Shown here one piece after another: positions 11,461 through 21,970 of a stretch of DNA of 64,000 nt. The notes beneath the pieces are model-generated. The model did no database searches and was not told the DNA's origin. It saw nothing but the letters and a program-made list of their open reading frames with translations. The DNA lies in contig JAOTON010001702.1 in the NCBI GenBank assembly GCA_034440635.1, positions 248,001-312,000 on the forward strand, given 5' to 3'. Position 1 is the stretch's first letter. Every line of letters begins with the position of its first letter. A program made the position numbers and the translations under genes. This DNA comes from Lepas anatifera (taxonomy: Eukaryota > Arthropoda > Thecostraca > Lepadidae).

Positions 11461-12593
11461 TGAAGATAGAATCATCAAGGGCGATACTGCCCCCGGAATA
11501 TGTTGAAAGTCGGCCTAAAGGGAAGTCTGACACGCCCCATGATTGAGGCCTCCAGATCAAAAAAGTTCGTCTGTCTAGAACTATTTGAGGTCAGTTTTAG
11601 CAAGAAAAATGTTACAGCACCACGCTGAACAAAAATCACATCTCTAAACGGTCGATAAGTATTTTTAATATTTTCTGGAAAACCACCTTCCTGCTATACC
11701 TACAGCGCTAAATGCACTCGGGCATCCTCGGGGTGACGTAGGCAAAGGGGTTGCCAGACTAGTATATACTAAACTTGAACCCCCTGGGGCTGGCTGCCCG
11801 CTGGCAGGGTTGGTCTGGATGCCTGATGGCAGAGTCGGGCTGGCTGCCCACCCACAGCATGAGAACCTGGGTTATGGAAATGGAGCATTGTAGACGACGG
11901 TTTGGATTGGTTTTATATATGTAGGTTGTATTGTAAATCATGTGGCGTGTTTGGCTCTACAATACAACTGGCAATAATATATCAATTCTCTAAACGGCAC
12001 GACTCGCAACACATGCAAGCATGGATAGGAGCGCTACATATTTCCTGCTCTGAAAAACGACATGAGAAGTTTGCTTATCCGGCACGTGAATAGGTCATAA
12101 CTTTTATTTTTACGTTTGATCTTATAAGATAGCCCAGGGGCGGCGATGGTTACTGGGATTGGTTCAGAATTACCCGCTGGATCGGCCGAGTCACCATATT
12201 AATGACCTGATTATCATGGTGAATCTATTTTCATGTACCAGCAGGGGATGGAAAAAGGACTTTGGCCAAAACACTGCCCACAAGCTTATACCCAAACTAG
12301 GTAAGGGCAGCCAGTAGAAATCACTGTGAATCGGGCATTGATACAAGGATAAACGTACCCTTCCCCCTTTCCGTTTCCCGGAGCCATCGGATGCTTCCGA
12401 TCATGTCTTACTCACTGCTCTGCTCTCTTCTTACTCTCCCTTGCTCTGCACGGTGGCGCCTGGAGCTCCCTGACGTCTATAAAGCTGACATCGTGCCTCC
12501 CGCGTCTGATCGTAAATCAGGGACCGCACTGTCCGTGAGGGATGCCAAAAATTTGCCCACGTAAACTCAGGCGGCGCCGGATATGCGTGGTAC
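11461..12593. other. Unassigned sequence
   Basis: No gene is seen. A small repeated word, GGCTGGCTGCCC, occurs twice at about 11787-11853. CAGGGGCGGCGATGG at about 12136 resembles a hAT-like left terminus, but no partner end was found. Confidence 0.35.
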
Positions 12594-12870
12594 CAGAAGC
12601 GTAGCAAGGATTTCGCTCAGGGAGGGGCGGCGCCCCGAAAAGGGCCCCTGCGACAACGCAAAAGGGCCCTGATGGGTAAAAAGGGCCCTGCTTGTTACAG
12701 AATTGTGCTGAAGAGGCCTTAAGAGGGCCCTGTCTGGTATAAAATGCCAAATTTGGCCACAAAGCATAGTGCAGGCGAGCCGCGCTTCGCGCGGCTCGTG
12801 TCCTCAGGGGGACCTTCGGGCCCTCAGGGAGGAGCAGCTGTCCCTGCCGCCCCCCTTGGCTACGCCCCTG
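12594..12870. mobile_element. 277-bp non-autonomous hAT-like element
   Basis: The left end CAGAAGCGTAGCAAGG and the right end CCTTGGCTACGCCCCTG form imperfect inverted termini. The flanking octamers CGTGGTAC (12586-12593) and CCTGGTAC (12871-12878) differ at one base, consistent with an aged 8-bp duplication. Inside is a short array of AGGGCCCTG spaced about 20-40 bases apart. A similar word recurs in the minisatellite at 27.2-27.9 kb. No ORF is meaningful. Confidence 0.75.
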
Positions 12871-14587
12871 CCTGGTACCCTGACGAGATGGGGCTTAGTT
12901 AATCTGGATTGTGAGTGACTTTGCTAATCGCTCTTTGTGCCATGCGTGGTATGTTTGTCGAAAGCATAGCTGTATGTTGTCACACCTGCGACACGAAGGC
13001 TCGGCCGGGCCTCCAATGCTTTGACCGCATCAACTCCGCATCTCCACTTCGTACCCTCGCATAACGTTAGAGGTGTTAAGGGAAACAATTTCATTGCCGG
13101 CAGCCATATTTTTATTCCTCCGGATTGTGATCATGACCCTAAAGATTGACGTACTATAGATTTGGTAGCACAAGCACGAATGTACAATCAACCACGTGCA
13201 TCGTCTCTCCTATTCCAAACGGTAGAAAACTCGTATTTGTTTTGACCAGCGTATCTCGAACTGCATGCGGGTGGCCTACCAGTTTGACGGCTCTACTGAA
13301 CTAGTGCCGTCACGCCATGGAATACCCACTGGGTTAAACTAGTACAAGCTCGGAGGGGATAACGATTTGTCATGCCTAAATAGCCAGAGAGGGAATGGAT
13401 AACCCTTCCGGTAGTCGGGACTTACATCGTAAGGTTGGATGCTAGTACCGGATATCAGGCGCTCCACAATTTGGAGGCGTGGAGATGGTCAGTGACAGTA
13501 GGCCGTCGGGCAGCTGTCTCTCCGCTGGGCGGCGAAGCTGCAGCGATGCTATCACACTGTTGTCTTCTCTTCTCCTCCCCGGGCGTCGTCACTACTCTCC
13601 TCTCGCTCTTCTGGTCAGCCCTTTTTTTAAAATTGGTTTCAGCCGCCAACGGGCACGCCTTCGGCGGGTCCACACCTTATCACGTGCCTCTCCCCAAACA
13701 TGGACTGCTCTCTCTCTTCTCCCATCTCCCCTCCCCTTTCCGTTTTTCTCCACCGCGAAAGGGGCGCCGGAGGCCGGGATGCGGAACACCGCCGCAGGCT
13801 TCACAGGTCTCCACCCGCGCCTGGGGCGGGTCCACACCTCAGTGCTTCTCCCTTCCCCACCGATGTGCTTCTCTCTTCTCTTCAGCTGTCCCCCTTGCAT
13901 CCGGTGGAGTGACAAAAGAGGGGGAGGTGGAAGGTGAGGTGTCGGCTGTTACCCACCCGTGCCTGGGGTGGATCCACTCTCTGCCTCTCACCATCCCTGT
14001 CATTAAGTCTTTTCTTCCAAACGGGTTTTCCGCCGTCCGGCTTGGGCGTGCCGCCCCGGCGATGCCTCCAGCATAGGTTGACCGATGGTGTTGACGGCCA
14101 GAACATCTCATCGACGTTGCGTTGTCCTTGTACTGGCTCGCCGGAAATTACTGCGAAGGCGCCGTTCATCCCTTCGCCGTACCCTTTGCCGTCCTCAGCC
14201 GTAGAGCCATTGTTTGGAACACGTTTATGTGTGGTCACACTGTACGGGTTTTGCGCGTTGCGTCGCTGGGTGGCATTCCGATACGGAGACCGGCTCTTTT
14301 TCAGGATCAGTCTTACAGCGGCTGAAACGAACCTCCTTTGCCGCTGTTCAATTTTCTGGCGTTGCTGAATTCTGGTGGAAATGGTCAGGGAACGGGAAAA
14401 TGGGTGATGATAAGTCCCTCCCCTTTTTCATGGTAGTCCCCGAAACCAAATAAAAAATGAACCCTATTCCGAGATTGCGCAAATGTACATTGCCTCTCGC
14501 TCCCAGTCCCCCTGAACACACACTAATCAAAAGAAATAACATCATCTTCTCTTTCCATACACAGCACTCCACCTCACCAAAACAAAT
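12871..14587. other. Unassigned sequence with a CT-rich block
   Basis: Between about 13550 and 14010 there are degenerate repeats of CTCTCTTCTC and a GGGTCCACAC/GGATCCACTC motif (about 13668, 13827, 13970), giving long overlapping frames on both strands. Frame length here tracks base composition and repeats; I see no domain. The remainder is unremarkable. Confidence 0.4.
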
Positions 14588-14966
14588 GCTGCCCCAGTAG
14601 CTCAGTTGGTAGAGCGTTGCGCCCCGGCCCGCTGCTGCCACCCCGGTAGCTCAGGTGGTAGAGCGTTGAGCTCCGGGTCGCTGCTCAGGAGCATGCCTTG
14701 GGAGAGCATTTGCACATTGTGCAGGCTTGGGGTCGGTTCCCCTGAGGCGTTTCAGAGCTCTATGTTTAACCGACGTAGGTCGGTTGGCAACTGACTGGTG
14801 AGAGGGTGACCTGAATGGGGCGGCCGTCCCTGTTCTTTGTTGGACGTCAAACTTTGGCGTCTAAATTGACCCTTCATTGCGGGAGATGCTCGTTCGGATG
14901 GTGGGGTAGGGGTCTCCGTGGCAAGTCCATTGATGACTTTAGTGAGGCTCCGACTCAAATAAAACT
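14588..14966 (+). mobile_element. tRNA-derived SINE, copy 2, with doubled head
   Basis: The full SINE runs 14638-14966 and matches the minus-strand copy at 10265-10580. In front of it, 14588-14637 is a second partial tRNA head (GCCCCAGTAGCTCAGTTGG, then GAGCGTTG). The two box-A sequences are therefore about 52 bases apart. The 3' end is GAGGCTCCGACTC followed by A-rich sequence. Confidence 0.8.
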
Positions 14967-15121
14967 TAAAGAAAACTGTCACCGTCATCAATAAGACGCA
15001 TTCAGGCAGTAGGGATATTTTATCAATGCTAGCTATAGTTCAAGACCCTAGCTGATCACACCACAGAGGGCACAGCATACATGTATGTTTCTCAGACATA
15101 CATCACGGTCAAACATCGATC

Positions 15122-15860
15122 ATGTTCTCCGAACAGATTCTTCATAATGTTTCAACATTACCTGGTGTATCAAACATGATCCTTTATTTCACACTTCCGT
15201 CATTCATTGAGGCAGTACCCCATCTACCAGTTCCAGTTCTTCCACTAGGAAAGCAAATCAATCAGTCAAACAATTTGGCGGGAATCAAACTAGCGCGAAA
15301 TCGAAATGTTCGTAATAGTCAATATGCGGACGACACCATTCTGTTCTTGGGAAGTACAGACAGATCAATGAGAGTTGCTGTTAATAAGCCTACTCAATTT
15401 TGAAAATCTTCTGGTTTGAAATTGAATAGGAATAAAACATTTTACTTGCCATTTGAAGCTATGTAGGGAGACTAAATAGCTAACCAATGCAACTTCAGTT
15501 GGGTGGAAGAAATGAAAATTATCCGAATCACATACAGTCGGACTAACCATAACCTTATTGAGCTTAGCTTGGACAAAAATTTCCCTGCTCTGGAACAATA
15601 AAATAATCAATGGAATAGACGGAACATTACACTGTCGAAAAAATAGTCGTGATAAAATCATTGCTTCTTTCTAAGCTGGTTCACAATTTGACAGCACTGC
15701 CAAGTCCACCATTGATGTATGTGAAAAAAATAGACCACATTCTGTTCAAAGTTTTATGGAGTGGAAAGCCAGACCGAATCGAGCGATAAAAAACTATAAA
15801 AGAATTTTCATCCGATGGTTTGCAAATATCTGGTTTAAACTCGTTCATATAGTGTATTCT
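15122..15860 (+). pseudogene. L1/Tx1-like LINE reverse transcriptase, first part (split gene)
   Basis: This segment carries the RT motif C block SQYADDTILFL, followed in a neighbouring frame by SGLKLNRNKT. Further on, through several frameshifts, come SKLVHNLTALPSPPLM- and FLWSGKPDRI-like blocks. That order (YADD, then the GLKLN thumb, then the LP..PP and FLW.GK blocks) is characteristic of L1 and Tx1 LINEs. The copy is old, with many stops. Coding sense resumes at 21490 on the other side of the PLE and DNA-transposon insertions, so the two fragments are one gene. The endonuclease and N-terminal RT are absent. Confidence 0.7.
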
Positions 15861-16014
15861 AACACCATTTTCAAGCAAGCAACGATAACACTAGTTTTAA
15901 AATGACTGTACAATCTAATTATCTCTGTTTCACACACATATATGTAAACAAGACACATATTCGTTTCCTATCGAGGGTCAGAAATATCTGGTACTTTAAA
16001 ACACTGTTTCCACG

Positions 16015-16047
<33 letters not shown>

Positions 16048-16209
16048 CTTGAAGTTAGCATAGTTTGGGAGCAGGTTTTTCTCGATACATGTTTCGCTAA
16101 AAATGACAGAGAACTTAGCGTTCGTTCTTTTTGAGTTCAGAGACTCAAGCTTGCGAATTAATCGTCTATCGTCTTGGTCAAATTGATGCAGAACTGAACT
16201 AAAGGCCAT

Positions 16210-16260
16210 TGCATGCGACATTTCATTGTTACGAACAACATCTTCAGGCATAAGTAATAC
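16210..16260 (-). ncRNA. Hammerhead-like hairpin in the PLE copy A 3' region
   Basis: Minus strand: CTGAAGA, one T, a hairpin with stem GTTGTT/AACAAT around a CGT loop, then GAAATGTC. TATGC upstream pairs with GCATG downstream as a short stem I. The CUGANGA...GAAA layout is that of the hammerhead core, which is reported in PLEs. One extra nucleotide before stem II makes activity uncertain. Confidence 0.45.
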
Positions 16261-16535
16261 ATATAGCACTAAAGTGATACATATATAGTGATAATAATAG
16301 CAAAATACAGTTCAAAACACTCATCGTCTCGGATCGAAAATGGTTAAGACTTCTTTGAATCAGTGGTTTAGAAATTTGAATTCAATCACACGAAATCAAA
16401 CGGAGGGCGCTTATCATTAGAAGATCAATAATTATCAATGAAAACTATCCAGTGCGGCATAATTATCGATAGATCAGAACATTAAATACTAGCCTAGCGT
16501 CGTTACCCATAAAAGTCCCCCCCAACACTATCACA

Positions 16536-17775
16536 TTATAACCTAGGCTCAAGAGGGGCACTGTCAAACACGGATAGCGCCGAGGCGATGTTCATTTGCC
16601 TATTGATTGTGGGATTGATGTCCCTGATGTATACTGCCTCCAGCACTTGGAGCCTTTTCTTATCATGGCATCTCGCTAGGATGTCCGTGTTTTGGACCAG
16701 CATGTCTCTGGTTAGTCGTTCACCATGTGAGCGGCGCATGTGCTTTTCTGGAGCTCCATCTTGCAGGTGCATGGTCAGTCTTCTCGAAAGCGTGGTGGTC
16801 GTGAATCCAACGTAGCTACAATCGGAGTGGTGCGCGCAGTCACCAGCAGGGCAGTTGAACTTGTAGACTACGTTAGTGGCTTTCAAGTCAAATTGGTCTT
16901 GAGACAGGTCATTCTTCATTATAAGGCTGGATACTCGTGGGCTTTTGTAATATATCACCAGATGGAGACGGTCACTTTGTTGGGTTGGTTTACAGTTGTT
17001 GTGGATGATTTCATGCAGGGCCTTCTCATCCTTCAAATGTGCTGAAGACATGCTGTTCTGATAGAACAGCTTAATCTTTGCCCCTGTTGTCGTTGTCTGT
17101 GTTCCTTGAGGTCGGCAGGATTTATCGAGTTGTTTCCAAATAATCTTATCGATGTCATTTATGCTGTAGTCGTTGCAGCGTAGGATGTTTTTGATGCGCT
17201 CAAACTCTTGGTGCACTAAATTCCAGGAGGAACAATGTGTAAGAGCGCGGTGGACGTAAGCTCGAATAACACTCTCCTTATAGCGTTTCGGGCACTCGCT
17301 TTTCCCGTTCAAACAATGTCCGGTGTTCGTCTCTTTCCTGAATACTTCTGTCTTGAATTCCCCAGTAGAGCCGTCGACGAACGTATCTAGAAACGGTATT
17401 TTATTGTCCTCGCTTTCTTCAGTAGTGAATTTCAGTGTTGACTCTTCTTCGAGCAGAGTTTTGAGTTTCTGGAGCTGGCTGCTATCGTGAATTTCCACCC
17501 ATATATCGTCAATATAACGGAGACACTTGAAAGGGGGAATATCCATACAGCTTAGAGCCTTTTCTTCCACGAAGCTCATGTAGCTCTGGGCGAAAAGTAC
17601 TCCCAACGGGGACCCCATTGCCACCCCATCTACTTGGTAAAACAGCTCACCCCTGGGACAGCGGAAAGGGGCACTTTTAGTGCATGTAGCCAACATATCT
17701 TCGATTATTTTCTTCGGTACTCGAGGAGGCGGCAGAGTAGGATGGTTGTAAGCATAGTCGAGGATAATACGTATA
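16536..17775 (-). CDS. Penelope-like reverse transcriptase with GIY-YIG endonuclease (5'-truncated, copy A)
   Basis: The open frame extends upstream of the first ATG (17696) to about 17775, where the copy is truncated after a NHPTLPPP-like block. Motifs in order: VDGVAMGSPLGVLFAQSYM (RT motif B, about residues 28-46 of the frame), RYIDDIW (catalytic YIDD), IPFLDT, a long linker, then FNCPAGDCAHHSDCSYVGF, the zinc-linked GIY-YIG domain, followed by LSRRLTMHL. The product primes reverse transcription at nicks made by its endonuclease. The N-terminal RT fingers and motif A are missing. No stop interrupts the remaining ~410 codons, so the copy is young. Copy B shares the last ~90 codons with few changes. 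Confidence 0.9.
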
Positions 17776-17789
17776 ATCTAACGTATTAC

Positions 17790-18130
17790 CTGTTCAAGTT
17801 CAAGTTCAACTGCCCTGCTGGTGACTGCGCGCACCGCTCCGATTGTAGCTACGTTGGATTCACGACCACCACGCTTTCGAGAAGATTGACCATGCACCTG
17901 CAGGATGGAGCTCCAGAAAAGCACATGCGCCGCTCACATGGTGAACGACTAACCAGAGACATGCTGGTCCAAAACACGGACATCCTAGCGAGATGCCATG
18001 ATAAGAAAAAGGCTCCAAGTGCTGGAGGCAGTATACATCAGGGACATCAATCCCACAATCAATAGGCAAATGAACATCGCCTCGGCGCTATCCGTGTTTG
18101 ACAGTGCCCCTCTTGGGCCTAGGTTATAAT
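17790..18130 (+). pseudogene. Penelope-like element copy B, GIY-YIG domain only
   Basis: The frame enters at FKFKFNCPAGDCAHRSD and continues through YVGFTTTTLSRRLTMHL to the run CHDKKK. There one extra A in an A-run (around 18003-18008; GATAAGAAAAAGG here, GATAAGAAAAGG in copy A) shifts the frame and truncates the protein. Downstream nucleotides still match copy A through its stop codon. The RT is absent. Differences from copy A are few, so the two halves probably arose in one event or in quick succession. Confidence 0.85.
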
Positions 18131-18409
18131 GTGATAGTGTTGGGGGGGGACTTTTTATGGGTAACGACGCTAGGCTAGTATTTAATGTTCTGATCTATCG
18201 ATAATTATGCCGCACTGGATAGTTTTCATTGATAATTATTGATCTTCTAATGATAAGCGCCCTCCGTTTGATTTTGTGTGATTGAATTCAAATTTCTAAA
18301 CCACTGATTCAAAGAAGTCTTAACCATTTTCGATCCGAGACGATGAGTGTTTTGAACTGTATTTTGCTATTATTATCACTATATATGTATCACTTTAGTG
18401 CTATATGTA

Positions 18410-18460
18410 TTACTTATGCCTGAAGATGTTGTTCGTAACAATGAAACGTCGCATGCAATG
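18410..18460 (+). ncRNA. Hammerhead-like hairpin in the PLE copy B 3' region
   Basis: This is the same structure as the copy A motif at 16210, in the opposite orientation: CTGAAGA at 18420-18426, hairpin, GAAACGTC at 18443-18450, and flanks TATGC/GCATG. It differs from copy A by one base next to the proposed cleavage site (CGTC here, TGTC there). Confidence 0.45.
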
Positions 18461-18573
18461 GCCTTTAGTTCAGTTCTGCATCAATTTGACCAAGACGATA
18501 GACGATTAATTCGCAAGCTTGAGTCTCTGAACTCAAAAAGAACGAACGCTAAGTTCTCTGTCATTTTTAACGA

Positions 18574-18576
<3 letters not shown>

Positions 18577-18620
<44 letters not shown>
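18577..18620. repeat. (TA)n tract, left half, interrupted by a DNA transposon
   Basis: About 22 AT units. The tract continues at 21370-21427 after the transposon, so the transposon inserted into one longer microsatellite next to the PLE 3' end. Confidence 0.9.
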
Positions 18621-18623
<3 letters not shown>

Positions 18624-21369
18624 GGTGGTCCTTAAAAACAAAAGTTGGAATTGTTTTATTCCTAACCCGGGAATTTGTTACCATTCAAGTGGAAATCACC
18701 CTGAAAAATTTTATGGAATTCGGCTCGTAGGAAGATGTTGCACACATGACCTGAAGTTTTCCCTCTGTGACTCGTTCGACTGGTCACGGTGTTATTGGAA
18801 CATATTCCATTTCCTCCTCCTATTGTCACAATATTTTGCTTCCGAATTCGATTCTTCTTGTCACAAATTGAGTTCTGAACATATTCTCCCTTCTTTCCCA
18901 GGTTGATATGGCGACTAGGAGCAAAGATTTTCTTGTGGTTCCCCAAACGGAGTTAATTGGCTCCAAACTCCCTTCCAACAGGGAGGTTCTCGGAGTCGTT
19001 CTCCACCGTCTACAGCTCAAAAGACGACTCTCCGCGATGTCACGTTGGCTGTGACCCCCATGGTGGCTCAGTTTTGGGATATGGCGCGGATCCCAATGAT
19101 CCGAAAAGACAACATTGTCAGCAAGATTGAGAAGCTCCATCGGGAGTACGAGCTCCTCAAGAAAGGTCGCTATCGGCGATCGGAGGCTCAAATCTCGAAA
19201 GAAAAGGATTTTGAGGTACGTCTCGACAACCTCTTCGACGTGGCACACGGGAATGCGCTGACCATGATGACCAACCAGGAGGACAAAGAGTTCCTCCTCG
19301 CCCAACGGGAGCCAGGACGTCGAGGAAGGATGGGCGGCGTCGATTCCGTCCTTGCTGCTCAGGAGGCGAGGCGATCTCTTCGCTTGGAAAAGGCCGCTGC
19401 TTTCTCCGCCCGCAAACAAGAAGAGGCTGCCGCTTCCTCATCTGTGGCGCAGCTCGAGTCCTCGCCGTCGTCCAGCTCCAACACTTCAGCTGTTGCCTCA
19501 GATGAAGAATACGGAGCAGTTGGAGGAGCGAGTCCTGCGAAGCGGGCGAAACGGGCCACGAAGAACATCGTCTCTCCAGCACTGGCGGCCACGCTGGATC
19601 GAACCAAGCTGACCGATCGTTCCGCGACATACGTGCTGACTGAAGCTGCACGTTCCCTAGACCAGAACGTCGAAGAGCTCAACATCAACCGCTCATCCAT
19701 CCGACGCCAACGCTTGAAACATCGTGCGGCCATGGCCTCAAAGATCAGAGAGGAGTTTCGGTCAGGAACTCCGCTGGTGGTCCACTGGGATGGTAAGCTC
19801 ATGATGGACCTGACCACGAAAGAACATGTGGACCGTCTCCCGATCATCATTTCCGGGATTGGAGGCGCCCAACTGCTCGCCGTCGCCAAGTTGGACAGTG
19901 GCACGGGAGAGAGCATGGCGGCAGCGGTAGTCTCGGCCCTGGAGACGTGTGGGGTCGCGGATCAAGTGGTCGGGATGTCCTTCGACACCACGGCATCCAA
20001 CACCGGCCGCAGAAACGGGGCCTGTGTCCTCATCGAACAGAAAATGGGGAAAGACCTGCTGCATTTCGCCTGTCGTCACCATATCCTGGAGCTGGTGGTA
20101 CATACTGTGTTCGTCCGTGTTCTTGGGTGTTCTTCATCGCCCGAGCTTCTGCTCTTCAAACGCTTCCAAACCTCATGGGAGAGCATCGACCGAGAGGACT
20201 TCGGCACGGGAATCATGGTGGAGGAAGTGGCGACTGTTCTAGAGGACGTCAAGGATGAGGCTCTTCGATGGACTCATGAAGTCCTTCAAGAGCGTGAGGG
20301 GCTTCGCGATGACTACCGGGAATTGGTCGAACTTGTCGTCATTTTCCTCGGTGGTGCCCCTCCCGGTGGAATTCGATTCCGTGCTCCTGGAGCAATGCAC
20401 CATGCCAGATGGATGTCAAAAGTCCTCTACTCCTTCAAGATTTGGATGTTCCGGGGCCAGTTTCGCTTGACGAAGAAGGAGGAGCGTGGACTCCAGCGGA
20501 TGTGCCTCTTCGTCGTCCGAGTCTACGCAAAGGCCTGGATTGAGGCTTCTTTCTCGGCTCAAGCCCCTCGACTCGACCTCGAACTCATCAAGGCCCTCGG
20601 CACCTACGACAAGATCGACCCTGAGATCGGAGACGTCGCGCTGTCGAAACTGTCCAGCCATCTGTGGTACGTGTCAGAAGAACTGGTTGGCCTGTCCTTC
20701 TTCGACTCCGACGTGTCCTGCGAGACCAAGAACGCCATGGTTACGGCCCTACGACGAGAGGAAATTGACGGAGAGGACTCGGCTCCGAAAGAGTCACGCT
20801 TCCGAAGAAGTCGGTCCGAGATCTCCACCTGGAAGACTTCGTCAGTGGACGTACGCTCCACTTCTTCCGGAAGCTACACCTGGATGAAGCCTTCCTCGAT
20901 CTGCCACCGGACTCGTGGCAGATGGACGAGGGGTTCCAGCGGTCCTCTCAGATCGTCCGGAACCTCGCTGTGGTGAATGACCACGCGGAAAGAGGAGTTG
21001 CGCTCATCCAGGAGTTCAACGGATCCCTCACAAAGGATGAGGAGCAGCTTCAGTTCCTCCTTCAAGTGGTGGCGGACCACCGGAAGGCCTTCCCGGACCC
21101 GCGGAAGCGCACCCTGGCACAAACCAGGCCACAGTGAGGAGCCCGGCAAGCACGATACCCCCGCCTTCGAGCGGCTAATACCTCAACTGAGGGGGACCTG
21201 GAGCCAGGGCCAGGGTGATATTGGAGGAGGCGTGTGCAACATCTTTTCGTGAACCGATTCGGCTGAAAATTTACTCACATGGTATTCTCATAACATAGAA
21301 CATATTTCCGGGTTAGGAACATAAACTTTCTCAAAATTAAATTTTACATATGCACTAAGGACCACCCTA
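18621..21369. mobile_element. 2.75-kb DNA transposon with 14-15 bp terminal inverted repeats
   Basis: The left end TAGGGTGGTCCTTA (18621-18634) and the right end TAAGGACCACCCTA (21356-21369) are exact inverted repeats; the next outer base (T/A) also matches. A second inverted pair lies inside: CCTAACCCGG at 18661 and CCGGGTTAGG at 21308. The insertion is in (TA)n, so any TSD is hidden: an 8-bp ATATATAT and a TA duplication both fit. It holds one long gene (18908-21137). I do not recognise the superfamily from the termini. Confidence 0.9.
18908..21137 (+). pseudogene. DDE-type (RNase H-like, hAT-related?) transposase, nearly complete, two frameshifts
   Basis: The start MATRSKDFLVVPQ lies at 18908. 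After ~37 codons an A-run (about 19018) shifts the frame, and the main frame then runs to about 20787, where a second A-run (CCGAAAGAG) shifts it again. The C-terminus in the third frame includes FQRSSQIVRNLAVVNDHAER and ends at 21137. Total length is about 740 residues. Candidate catalytic features are VHWDGKL, MSFDTTASNTG, a CRHHILELV block and the late NDHAERG. This D, D, Cys/His, E order recalls hAT-like RNase H-fold transposases. A Ser/Ala-rich, KRAKR-containing segment at about residues 140-215 may be a linker and nuclear signal. From memory, related uncharacterised proteins occur in several invertebrates. Both shifts are single-base and at A-runs: decay or assembly error. Confidence 0.75.
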
Positions 21370-21374
21370 ATATA

Positions 21375-21427
<53 letters not shown>
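21370..21427. repeat. (TA)n tract, right half
   Basis: This continues the microsatellite of 18577-18620 beyond the DNA transposon and marks the right edge of the PLE insertion in the L1-like LINE. Confidence 0.9.
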
Positions 21428-21431
<4 letters not shown>

Positions 21432-21489
21432 GTACACGAACAAACTACAAGACAAAACGCACACACAGCCATGTTTATGACTGGTTTAT

Positions 21490-21960
21490 ACATAAATGTA
21501 GATTCTCCTGGCAGCGACGATACCTAACCTATTCTGCAGATTGGGCAAAAGTAAGAAGACTGAAGCTTCCGGAACCATCGCAACTTATCACATACGGAAA
21601 GAGCGGGCTTAAACAAATTAAGAATCGAGTGAGAAAGCGATTCTGGTTAGACGTATTGCAATCTCTAATTCAATTCAATAGGATCTATCATATATTACGA
21701 TGGAAAATGCTGACAAAATCAATATGGAATTCTGACTTAACTAAATTTAAAACTGCATGCATGAAGCAGCGAGAATTACAGGGAGTTAGATTCATAGGAG
21801 ATTTATTCAACCTAGACAATGGTAAAATAACTTCAAGGGAGGAAATTTAATGTCATTACAGATATTTAATGATATTCTTATACTATGAAGCTTTGATTCG
21901 TAGCCTACCAAATCAGTTGAAAAATTCCACAATGTAAATCCTTTCGAAAGGCCAAACATT
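21490..21960 (+). pseudogene. L1/Tx1-like LINE, C-terminal part (second half of the split gene)
   Basis: The frame reads RLKLPEPSQLITYG, RKRFWLDVLQSLIQF, then TKSIWNSDLTKF and GVRFIGDLFNLDNGKITSREE. In L1/Tx1 LINEs the sequence after the thumb contains a WxxVL block, then SIWxN, then G..x(I/V)xDLF...G...S.EE in this order. It follows on from the segment at 15122-15860, with 5.6 kb of nested insertions between. The end is not reached before the TTAA element at 21971. Confidence 0.65.
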
Positions 21961-21970
21961 CCGAACAGGC

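Larger units (their letters stand above)
16015..18620. mobile_element. Penelope-like element, head-to-head dimer bounded by (TA)n
   Basis: Copy A runs leftward (ORF 16536-17775, 3' end at about 16049). Copy B runs rightward (3' part only, about 17790-18576). Their shared portions are near-identical inverted repeats covering the GIY-YIG region and ~500 bp of 3' sequence. Each 3' end abuts a (TA)n tract (16015-16048 and 18577-18620). The 5' truncated ends meet at about 17775-17795. PLEs are known to occur with partial copies in direct or inverted orientation (pseudo-LTRs), and this is the inverted type. It lies inside the L1-like LINE. Confidence 0.85.

Noticed and set aside
13435..14368. A 213-codon open frame and overlapping frames as a host gene
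   Set aside because: CT-rich degenerate repeats give long frames on both strands; no domain, signal or splice structure is visible.
18826..20861. Antisense open frames within the transposase gene
   Set aside because: They mirror the codon structure of the plus-strand gene, which has the conserved motifs.
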